NCBI GenBank assembly: GCA_016707785.1 | Contig: JADJGZ010000011.1 | Location: forward strand, 1-64,000 | Source: Bacteroidales bacterium | GTDB lineage: Bacteria > Bacteroidota > Bacteroidia > Bacteroidales > UBA4417 | Length of the DNA stretch: 64,000 nucleotides | Direction of reading: 5' to 3' | Shown here: in pieces, positions 45,441-53,212 of the stretch | Layout of the letters: every line of letters starts with the position of its first letter | Numbering within the stretch: position 1 is the stretch's first letter | The notes under the pieces: model-generated | The model's database searches: none | What the model saw: only the letters and a program-made list of their open reading frames with translations | Told to the model about the DNA's origin: nothing | Program-made: the position numbers and the translations under genes

Positions 45441-47078
45441 CTAATTATACAGGAACCGTTTTATACTCCTTTTCGGTGTTTTTACAAATTCCGCTTCCTG
45501 AAGATCAAATGCAGAGAGCTTCATGTACTTTGGCATCTTATGGTTGATAACTCTCAAATGCCTTTCAAAAAGCTTATTCAGCATCACAGGAGTGATATTA
45601 TTCTTCTCAATGGTTTCAGGATCCGGGAAAATCAGGGCTACAAGTTTGCCATTTCTTTGAACAACCAATGATTCTCCGACAGCAAACTGGTTATTGAGCA
45701 AGGATTCAATTTCGTCAGGATATATGTTCTTTCCATTAGCACCGAGAATCATACTCTTGCTTCTGCCTTTGATAAAAAGGTTGCCGTCTTTATCCATTAA
45801 CCCCAGGTCCCCGGTATGCATCCAGCCCTCTTCATCAATAATCTCGCGGGTTAGCTCGTCATTTTTATAGTAACCCCTCATTACATTTTCACCTCTGACT
45901 AATATTTCACCAGGGATGGAAGCAGGTTTGGATGATTCAATTTTCATTTCGAGGGTATCAACCGCGATGCCGGAGGATCCGACTTTAAGTTTATCCCAAC
46001 TTATGTAACTGATCAATGGTCCGCATTCAGTCATACCATATCCAACAGTAAAAGGAAATTTCATTTTTCTGAAAAACATTTCTGCTTCGTGGTTGAAAGG
46101 GGCTCCTCCAACAACAATTTCCCTGAAGTTTCCACCAAATACTGCCACCAGTTTCTCCCGAATTTTCTTAAGTATAACATCTTTGATACCAGGGACATAC
46201 AGCAACAGTCGCATATGAAATTTCCCAATTACAGGCACCAGTTGTTTCTTGAAAATTTTCTCAATTACAAGCGGCACCGAAAGAATGAGTGCAGGCTTGA
46301 TCTCCTGGAAAGCGGACATAATAATCTGGGGTGTGGGCGTCTTTGTCAGGATCGTTACACTGCAACCCAGAGTAAAAGGAAAAAGGAATTCAAAGGCGCA
46401 ACCAAATGCATGGGCCAGTGGAAGGAAAGATACTATTCTGTCGCCGGCATTCAAAGGCATATTACGCTGGGCATAACGGATATTGGCAGCCAGGCTGTTG
46501 TGTTCAAGCATTACCCCTTTAATGAATCCGGAGGTTCCTGACGTATAACTGATCACTGCTAACTGATCATTAGCAATGGCAGGAAGACTGAAGGAAGATA
46601 ACTCTGTTTTACCCGGCGAAGAGGGATGATGCTCAAAGAATGCCTGGTCCAAAAGTTTATCATTTGAAAAAAGAAGTTTGAACTCATTAATTGATATACC
46701 TCCTTTTAGAGCTTTTAAATGCTGAGGATCCAGTTTTTGATAGATGGATTCATCTGCAAAAAGCAAAACTGCATCTGAATGAATGATAATCTGGTGCAGA
46801 TCAGCAGGTTTAAAATCAGGGAGAACAGGCACAATCACAGCTCCATAAGAAGTAACAGCCAGGTATATCATACCCCAGCGTGCCGAATTTTTACCAAGCA
46901 GCACCACTTTGTCCTGTGGTTTAATCCCGGAATCTTTCATCAGGCGGTGGAGGCATAAAATATTGGAGGCTACATCCGCATAAGTATATGATTCTCCCTT
47001 AAAATCAGATAATGATGTATTCTCCCAGTTCTTTTTGATACCTTCTTCAAGGTATTGGACAAAGTTTTCTTTTAACAT
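45441..47078 (-). CDS. AMP-forming acyl-CoA synthetase (long-chain fatty acid ligase type)
   Basis: 545 residues. Adenylate-forming enzyme: P-loop YTSGTSGFIKG (178-188), A5 motif GYGMTECGP, A7 motif HTGDLG, hinge KGRSKSMI, and the A10 Lys near the C-terminus (PKRSIKRF). It activates a carboxylic acid as the acyl-AMP and transfers it to CoA or another acceptor. The single-domain size and YGMTECGPL match long-chain acyl-CoA ligases; an acyl-ACP synthetase is possible. Its promoter is at 47122-47129. Confidence 0.86.
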   Translation of the reverse strand: MLKENFVQYLEEGIKKNWENTSLSDFKGESYTYADVASNILCLHRLMKDSGIKPQDKVVLLGKNSARWGMIYLAVTSYGAVIVPVLPDFKPADLHQIIIHSDAVLLFADESIYQKLDPQHLKALKGGISINEFKLLFSNDKLLDQAFFEHHPSSPGKTELSSFSLPAIANDQLAVISYTSGTSGFIKGVMLEHNSLAANIRYAQRNMPLNAGDRIVSFLPLAHAFGCAFEFLFPFTLGCSVTILTKTPTPQIIMSAFQEIKPALILSVPLVIEKIFKKQLVPVIGKFHMRLLLYVPGIKDVILKKIREKLVAVFGGNFREIVVGGAPFNHEAEMFFRKMKFPFTVGYGMTECGPLISYISWDKLKVGSSGIAVDTLEMKIESSKPASIPGEILVRGENVMRGYYKNDELTREIIDEEGWMHTGDLGLMDKDGNLFIKGRSKSMILGANGKNIYPDEIESLLNNQFAVGESLVVQRNGKLVALIFPDPETIEKNNITPVMLNKLFERHLRVINHKMPKYMKLSAFDLQEAEFVKTPKRSIKRFLYN

Positions 47079-47121
47079 CTTGGCTGAATATTCTGATCGT
47101 TAATCCTGTGAATTAGATTAA

Positions 47122-47129
47122 CAAATGTA
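47122..47129 (-). promoter_or_regulatory. Bacteroidota -7 box upstream of the acyl-CoA ligase
   Basis: TACATTTG on the minus strand, 43 bp before the ATG. Confidence 0.55.
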
Positions 47130-47231
47130 ATCAAATTATATAGGAAAGATCTATTGCCAGGAAAATGGCATAATTAAACTTTATAAAATTATTGCATAAA
47201 GTGAACAAAGATTATAAAAAGTTATCTAAAA

Positions 47232-48527
47232 CTATTGTAGCTGAGGCAGTTCACCGGAAGGTCTGGATCCATAGTAGCTATACCATGTAATATATAGATA
47301 GGCGATCAAAGGAACCAGCATTGCAAGGGCCATACTGCCATTTTCAGCAATCAGGCCCATGATCGGAGTCCAGAAAGCTCCGCCAATAATGGCCATTACA
47401 ATCATGGAACCCCCAATTTTGGTATAAGGCCCCAGGCCTTTGATCCCAAGGGCAAAGATAGTCGGGAACATCAACGACATAAAGAAACTGGTGAGGAAGA
47501 TCGCCCACAAACCAACCCAACCAGGCATTACAACACTTACCAGTACCAATAGCACATTAATAATGGAATAGAGTCCCATTAGTTTATGAGGTTGTATGTT
47601 TTTCATGAGCAGAGTGGCCGAAAACCTTCCAAGCATAAAAGCCACAAGGGTGCCGGTAAGAAAATAACCGGCTATTTTTTCATTTTGTCCGGTATAGTCC
47701 TGCACATACTGAATAAAGAAACTCCAGGTCCCTACCTGTGCACCCACATAGAAGAACTGGGCGATCACGCCTTTCACAAAATGAGGATAACGGAACAAGT
47801 GGGTGAATTTAATCTTATTGCCATTCTTTACATCGGAATCACCATCATCAATGTGCGGGAAGCGGGTCTTCATGATCAGGAAAGCCATCAGTAAAGTGAC
47901 TCCTGCCAGGACAAGATACGGAGTTACCACTCTCATGGTTTCATGCTGAAGGTATGAGGCATATTCACCAGAAACCTTCATTGCTTCAACTTTTGTTTCA
48001 TCATGTTCAATCCCGGAAAAAATAAAGACTGTACCAATTAATACACCTGTTATTGATCCGATGGGATTAAATGCCTGTGAAAAATTCAACCTTCTCTCAG
48101 AAGATTCAGGGTTTCCGAGGACAGTTATAAGAGGGTTAGCACCGGTCTCAAGAAATGCCAAACCAGTAGCAATCACAAACAAGGCAAATAAAAAGAATCC
48201 ATACTCACCAATCAAAGCAGCCGGCCAAAAGAGAAAACAACCAAATCCATAAAGAAACAGGCCAATTACGAGCCCTGTCTTATATCCAAATCGTCTCATG
48301 ATCATAGCCGCCGGCATAGCCAAAAGAAAATACCCCATATAAAAGGCTGATTGAATCAATCCTGCCTGAAAGCGGGTAAGTTCAAATGATTTCATAAATT
48401 GCCTGATGAGAACATCGTTCAGATTATTGGGGATGCCCCAAAGGAAAAATAAGCTGGTGGTAAGTATGAAGGGAACAATTAATCCTGATGCAATCAGTTT
48501 CGATGATTTATTTTCAGATAATGCCAT
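47232..48527 (-). CDS. FucP-like sugar:H+ symporter (MFS)
   Basis: 431 residues, twelve hydrophobic segments. Family features of the L-fucose/glucose-galactose permease group: SLFFLWGIPNNLNDVLIRQF near the N-terminus, AGLIQSAFYMGYF, and ATGLAFLETGANPLITVLG with the conserved Glu and Asn of FucP. It imports a monosaccharide with protons. The specificity (fucose, glucose, galactose, GlcNAc) cannot be fixed. It lies downstream of the secreted glycan-binding-like cluster on the same strand, but beyond a strong terminator. Confidence 0.85.
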   Translation of the reverse strand: MALSENKSSKLIASGLIVPFILTTSLFFLWGIPNNLNDVLIRQFMKSFELTRFQAGLIQSAFYMGYFLLAMPAAMIMRRFGYKTGLVIGLFLYGFGCFLFWPAALIGEYGFFLFALFVIATGLAFLETGANPLITVLGNPESSERRLNFSQAFNPIGSITGVLIGTVFIFSGIEHDETKVEAMKVSGEYASYLQHETMRVVTPYLVLAGVTLLMAFLIMKTRFPHIDDGDSDVKNGNKIKFTHLFRYPHFVKGVIAQFFYVGAQVGTWSFFIQYVQDYTGQNEKIAGYFLTGTLVAFMLGRFSATLLMKNIQPHKLMGLYSIINVLLVLVSVVMPGWVGLWAIFLTSFFMSLMFPTIFALGIKGLGPYTKIGGSMIVMAIIGGAFWTPIMGLIAENGSMALAMLVPLIAYLYITWYSYYGSRPSGELPQLQ

Positions 48528-48828
48528 AAAAGGATGAATTTACCAGAGACCGGATCCGATTAATTATTGACTTGTTATGATGGCCTGAAGTACTATTATT
48601 AAGCAGCTTTTGGACCGAATCATTTTCATTTGTAGGATTAACCTTCAAACTACAAAGATGATGGAAATAATTTTAAAAAAATGACCTTCATTATATTTTT
48701 ACTCCTCTTCTCCTTTTAGTGAAAAGAGTCCAGGGTTTAAAAGCCTGGTTTGGAATTATTAAGAAAAACCCGCCATAAATCGCAATGCATGCGAAATATG
48801 ACGGGTTCCCATTAATGATCTTATACCT
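48528..48828. other. intergenic region with terminator
   Basis: 301 bp between the 934-residue secreted protein gene and the permease gene. It contains the terminator at 48763-48806 and a degenerate minus-strand -7 box (CATCTTTG, about 48654) that could serve the permease. Nothing else was recognised. Confidence 0.5.
48763..48806 (-). terminator. Rho-independent terminator
   Basis: On the minus strand, the arms ACCCG...TGCG and CGCA...CGGGT form an imperfect stem of about 17 positions with a short loop, followed directly by a T run. It lies 22 bp after the stop of the secreted protein gene. Confidence 0.75.
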
Positions 48829-51633
48829 TTACTTCTTGATAAAAATCGAGGTTACCGATTCCTGATTATTGATCGTCTGGCGAATAAAATACACCCCACC
48901 AGAAAGTGCACCAATTTGGAATGGTACAGATTGCTGGCCGGAAACAAGAGGGTAAATCCTTGTTTTTACTACTTCTTCTCCCCTGGAATTTAATATCTGA
49001 ATTTTGAGTACAGCAGGGTTCTTTGACCAATAATCAATGATCACAATATCCTCGGCAGGATTAGGCCTTGGTTCGCTGATCCTGATTTCTTTACCGGGTA
49101 ATTCTCTTATCCCAACATGGCAGATTTCGCATTGTTGAAAACAAACCGCTGAAGTTGTAGTATCCTCAATAGGTACAACAAAATACCGGTTAAAAACACC
49201 ATTTCCGTGATCAATACCACATAATTCAGGAACCAGTTCAGCTTCTTCCCAGGTGGCTCCATTAACAAATTTATACTCTACCTGGAATCCTTCCATGAGC
49301 AGTATATTGGCTTCATAAATTCCATCTCCAACAAGGGTCATTGCCGTTAAAGCAGGATCCCAGCCCTGGAAATTTCCTGCAATGTGAACACCCTCCGGAG
49401 AAATAACATGTTCCTTTAAATCAACCCTGAAGGTAACAAGAGAGCTATCAGAAGGTGCCTGGCAAGAAGTACAACTTGAGAAGCATACTGCCCCTGTAAT
49501 TGTATCAATAGCGGGCACGGTAATCTGGCGGTTGAATCCCCCTGAACCATTGTCAACTCCGCATTCTGCAGGCACTATTTCTTCCCCTTCCCAGGTTGCT
49601 CCGTTAATGAATTTATATTCATGGACGGTACCAGCTCCTAAGATTATGGTAACAGTATATATTCCATTCCCGCTCTCCGTCATCTGGGTAGTATCAGTAT
49701 CCCAGCCCTGGAAATCACCCACCAGGTGAATACCTTCAGGAGATACCGTATCATTTGACATATCAACTTTGAAAGTTACATTAATAGGATCCGGAGGGGG
49801 AGGACAATCTTCACATCCGGAAAAGCATACTTCAGGTAAAGAAGCACCGGTATTCCCAAGATTCAGCAAACGGTTAAAACCGCCTGAACCATTATCAACA
49901 CCACATTCGGCGGGAACAAACTCTGCTCCGTCCCATGTGTTTCCATTTATATATTTGAATTCATAGCTAGTGTTTTCCTGCATGTTGAGAGTAGCCATAT
50001 AAACACTGTTTGATATCAGTTCCATCGGTGTCGTTTCAGGATTCCAGCCCTGGAAGTCCCCCACAATATGAACCCCGTCAGGTGAGACAGTTTGCTGGGA
50101 AAGGTCTACCCAGAAAGTCACTGGCACCAATGCTCCGCATGGGTTACAGCTTGAAAAACAAACAGCCGGAAGGATTGGAGTTGAAGATGAAACCGTCAAA
50201 GAACGGTTAAACCCTCCGGAACCATTGTCAACACCGCAGTCTGAAGGCACAATTTCTGATCCTTCCCATGCATCACCGTTGATAAACTTATATTGATGAA
50301 TGGTATTCTCTTCAAGGTTGACAGTAACGGAATATATATTGCCTGATGTTTGAAGCATCTGAGTACCACCGGGATTCCAACCCTGGAAGTCACCAGCCAG
50401 GTGAACACCGGCAGCTGACACTGTTTGCTGCGACATATCTACCTTGAAAGTAACCGGTACCATGGCTCCACATGCTGTGCAACTGGAGAAACAAATAGCC
50501 CCAAGCACGGTATCATTGGAAGGTACTACTATAAATCGGTTAAATCCCCCGGAACCATTGTCAGCACCACAAACTGCAGGAACTGTTTCTTCTCCTGCAT
50601 AAGTATTTCCGTTTAGAAATTTGTATTCCTGGTACCCCCCGCTTTGAATAGGCACAGTAACTGTGTATACACCATTACCAACTGGTGACATTGGAGTTCC
50701 ACTTGTATTCCATCCCTGGAAATCACCCACAAGATGAACTCCATCTGCTGAAACAGTTTGAAGAGTCATATCTACCTTGAAAGTAACATTCACATTGGAA
50801 GTATTGTAAGAGAAATTGTAATTCAATCCTCCATTATTATTGATTTTGATTGAGTAGAGGTCAAAATCTGCTGAAGGTGTTGCAACAGTTGTTGAGAAAA
50901 TATAATAACTGACCGAACCGGTAATGGCAGGAATAACAGCTGTACCAGAAGCACCAGTCACAGTTACCGGTAATAGGGTTGATGTTGAAAAACCATCATT
51001 TGAATATCTGAGGTAGAAGATTTCCTCAGCTGAAGGGTTCCCTGTGAGAGTCACTGTTACAGTTACTGCTTGTCCGGGTGAAACCTGGCCGGCAAGGGGA
51101 CTTTGGGTAACATTGGTTATGGAAACAGGATCACCGGATGTCTCCATAAATATTGCCTGGGTGGAAGCATAGGCATTATCCTTCCAGTTGACGGTATACC
51201 ATTTGTCATTAACAACTGTGATCTGATTATCCAGGGTACCATTATAAGTATAATTCTGGAGGGTATTCATTACAACTGTCACATCTTTCCAGGTGTTCTG
51301 CCATGGACTACCGGAGGGGCCGCTTGTGAAAAGAAATGGATAAGACCCTCCCAGCACATCACCTCCTGTAGTTGCCACTTTTATGATGGTTTGCCAGCGG
51401 GGAATTCCATTATTGATTTTTGTAACCTTGCCACCAGGGACCTGGGTATAACTGGCCAGTGCCAGAGCATTTACAGGAGGATTAGTCCAGGTATTCCAAA
51501 GGCCTGGCATATTAAGTCCTTCTGGCTCCCAGATTTGGGCGGGCAGTTCCCGGGAGGTAAAAAACATGGTAAGAAAGAATACAGGAGTTAGCAAGAATAA
51601 TTTTGCAATTCCAGGGCATAGATTTTTTTTCAT
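48829..51633 (-). CDS. secreted multi-repeat protein: five CBM48-like modules and T9SS type A tail
   Basis: 934 residues. Signal peptide (1-33); N-terminal module (about 34-170; EPEGLNMPGLWNTWTNPP), shared with the neighbouring 1256-residue gene; beta-sandwich (about 172-278); five tandem units of about 110 residues (281-838), each with VTFKVDMS, GDFQGWN, EYKFINGxTWEG, CGVDNGSGGFNR and CFSSCxxC; C-terminal T9SS tail (about 845-934; PNPAEDIVIIDYW ... GVYFIRQT). The GDFQGW strand resembles starch/glycogen-binding CBM48/AMPK-like modules, so binding of alpha-glucan is plausible but inferred. No catalytic domain is seen. A strong terminator follows. Confidence 0.85.
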   Translation of the reverse strand: MKKNLCPGIAKLFLLTPVFFLTMFFTSRELPAQIWEPEGLNMPGLWNTWTNPPVNALALASYTQVPGGKVTKINNGIPRWQTIIKVATTGGDVLGGSYPFLFTSGPSGSPWQNTWKDVTVVMNTLQNYTYNGTLDNQITVVNDKWYTVNWKDNAYASTQAIFMETSGDPVSITNVTQSPLAGQVSPGQAVTVTVTLTGNPSAEEIFYLRYSNDGFSTSTLLPVTVTGASGTAVIPAITGSVSYYIFSTTVATPSADFDLYSIKINNNGGLNYNFSYNTSNVNVTFKVDMTLQTVSADGVHLVGDFQGWNTSGTPMSPVGNGVYTVTVPIQSGGYQEYKFLNGNTYAGEETVPAVCGADNGSGGFNRFIVVPSNDTVLGAICFSSCTACGAMVPVTFKVDMSQQTVSAAGVHLAGDFQGWNPGGTQMLQTSGNIYSVTVNLEENTIHQYKFINGDAWEGSEIVPSDCGVDNGSGGFNRSLTVSSSTPILPAVCFSSCNPCGALVPVTFWVDLSQQTVSPDGVHIVGDFQGWNPETTPMELISNSVYMATLNMQENTSYEFKYINGNTWDGAEFVPAECGVDNGSGGFNRLLNLGNTGASLPEVCFSGCEDCPPPPDPINVTFKVDMSNDTVSPEGIHLVGDFQGWDTDTTQMTESGNGIYTVTIILGAGTVHEYKFINGATWEGEEIVPAECGVDNGSGGFNRQITVPAIDTITGAVCFSSCTSCQAPSDSSLVTFRVDLKEHVISPEGVHIAGNFQGWDPALTAMTLVGDGIYEANILLMEGFQVEYKFVNGATWEEAELVPELCGIDHGNGVFNRYFVVPIEDTTTSAVCFQQCEICHVGIRELPGKEIRISEPRPNPAEDIVIIDYWSKNPAVLKIQILNSRGEEVVKTRIYPLVSGQQSVPFQIGALSGGVYFIRQTINNQESVTSIFIKK
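49120..50793 (-). repeat. five tandem coding repeats (about 110 codons each)
   Basis: Translated units are about 50-60% identical by eye, each with four Cys at fixed positions. At DNA level they have diverged, so this is an old duplication kept under selection rather than a recent slippage product. Confidence 0.8.
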
Positions 51634-51784
51634 AGCTGCTTCTTAAATGATGGAAGAGATCCTAATAATTCTATTAAACGAAAACCAAGGAACTCTTTTT
51701 AGAATTTAGTGTTTTGCTTGTTTGGCTGATGGTATTATATAAATTTCAATGAATGGGTTGAGTGTAGATAAAGATATCCATTTA

Positions 51785-51840
51785 ATTTGAAACCTTAAGA
51801 ATATTCCTTCTGAAAAAAGGGAATTCTTAAGGTTTCAAAT
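51785..51840. terminator. 18-bp perfect inverted repeat (terminator-like)
   Basis: ATTTGAAACCTTAAGAAT (51785-51802) pairs perfectly with 51823-51840 around a 20-nt loop that can pair further. It lies 16 bp after the stop at 51857 of the minus-strand gene. The stem is AT-rich and lacks a long T run, so mRNA stabilisation or processing is also possible. Confidence 0.6.
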
Positions 51841-51856
51841 AAATGATAAAAATGAA

Positions 51857-53212
51857 TTATGGTTTTAGAACCTGGACGATGGCTGTAGAATTATTATCTA
51901 TCAATGCCATATCAGAACCATCAACAACCCCATCTCCGTTCACATCTTCTGCATTGTACCCAATCATCACTGATGTACTGGCGTTATCTATTGAAGCCAT
52001 ATCTGTTCCATCAACGATTCCATCCTGAGATGCATCGCCACCGAAAATCACCCATGTTGTTCCCATCAGTTTCATATTGTTCCCAAATACCTGGGTAGCA
52101 TCTGAAGAGAAATCATAGGAAACAGGACCTGATCCGCTGAAAGAAATCGGGCTTGCACTCCATGTTTCAAGGCTGTTCCGGTGTTTGATCACTAAGTAAT
52201 AGGAGTCTGTAAAGGCACCGGGAATAGTATTCACTGATAATGTACCATCGGTAAACAGATCAGCAGTAAAACTATAGGTTGAAGTATAGGTAATCGCATC
52301 ATGCAGTTCAATTGTCAAAATGTCAGCAATTCCGGTTCCATACTTAGGTGAAGGAGGAACATCCATTGCCTGGTTCATTGTTCCTGATCCTGTATTGAAT
52401 AATCCTTCAAGGAAAAGTTTTACATTAAGCGTCTTGGTTGCAGGAGGATTCACTGTTAAAATACCAGAAACATTACTGGTACCATCCCAATACCCCCCGC
52501 CGGTGCCACTATAGCCACCATACACATAATTTCCGGCACCCAACTGAAAACGGCTGGCATAATAATAGACACCAGGAACTGTAATTTCAGCACCCAGATT
52601 TGTTTTAAATTCATCGTTTGCACCGGATGCTGCATTATAGGTACCTATTACCCAGTTCGTCCAGGTGGAAGGATCTGTATTGTCTGTACTGTATCCTATC
52701 CATGACTGCAGTCCGTAAGCAGGAAGAGCAGAACCGGTTCTGCCGTTAGGAATATTAGCCATTGCATATACATCGTAGTTTGTTCCTGATTCAATAGTGC
52801 CCATATCAGGCCATTGAAGGTTAACCCAGTTAAGTTCACCAGCCCATGTGTGATTCAAGGTGGTACTTGTAGTTATTGTCGTTGACCTGTCTGGACCAGA
52901 AGCCCACTCGCCTCCTGCCCATGATGGATTCAGGAAAAACTTGTAATTATAGGTGCCCGATGGGACAAACAGTTCAATTGTATAACTAAGTCCTCCTCCT
53001 GAAACTGGCGATAAGAGTAACGACATGTTGGTTCCTGGTTCATTCCAGAAGGCTCCGGGGAAACTACCTGCAACAAAAAACCTGGTCAGTTCCGGGAATG
53101 AAACCACTTGCAGTTGACATATCAAGGTTGAGAACAACAGAATGATAGGTGGAGAAAATAATTTCATCACCAAATACTGTTTCAATGGCATTGGTTGCAT
53201 AAGCCCTGGCAT
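51857..53212 (-). CDS. secreted modular protein, C-terminal fragment
   Basis: 451 codons; the first about 46 are out-of-frame, and true homology begins at FVAGSFPGAFWN (about 53074). It contains one WIGYS..YYYASRF module, a beta domain (LNVKLFLEGLFN), and two EF-hand-like loops, DASQDGIVDGTD and DVNGDGVVDGSD, arranged as in type I dockerin repeats, ending in QVLKP. Confidence 0.7.
   Translation of the reverse strand: MPGLMQPMPLKQYLVMKLFSPPIILLFSTLICQLQVVSFPELTRFFVAGSFPGAFWNEPGTNMSLLLSPVSGGGLSYTIELFVPSGTYNYKFFLNPSWAGGEWASGPDRSTTITTSTTLNHTWAGELNWVNLQWPDMGTIESGTNYDVYAMANIPNGRTGSALPAYGLQSWIGYSTDNTDPSTWTNWVIGTYNAASGANDEFKTNLGAEITVPGVYYYASRFQLGAGNYVYGGYSGTGGGYWDGTSNVSGILTVNPPATKTLNVKLFLEGLFNTGSGTMNQAMDVPPSPKYGTGIADILTIELHDAITYTSTYSFTADLFTDGTLSVNTIPGAFTDSYYLVIKHRNSLETWSASPISFSGSGPVSYDFSSDATQVFGNNMKLMGTTWVIFGGDASQDGIVDGTDMASIDNASTSVMIGYNAEDVNGDGVVDGSDMALIDNNSTAIVQVLKP

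Noticed and set aside
49120..50793. CxxxCxxC motifs read as a radical-SAM site
   Set aside because: They occur in an exported repeat protein without a TIM barrel; the resemblance is accidental.
53064..53212. Programmed ribosomal frameshift in the T6 run
   Set aside because: There is no slippery heptamer with a downstream structure that I can see, and three such sites in unrelated genes fit sequencing error or mutation better.
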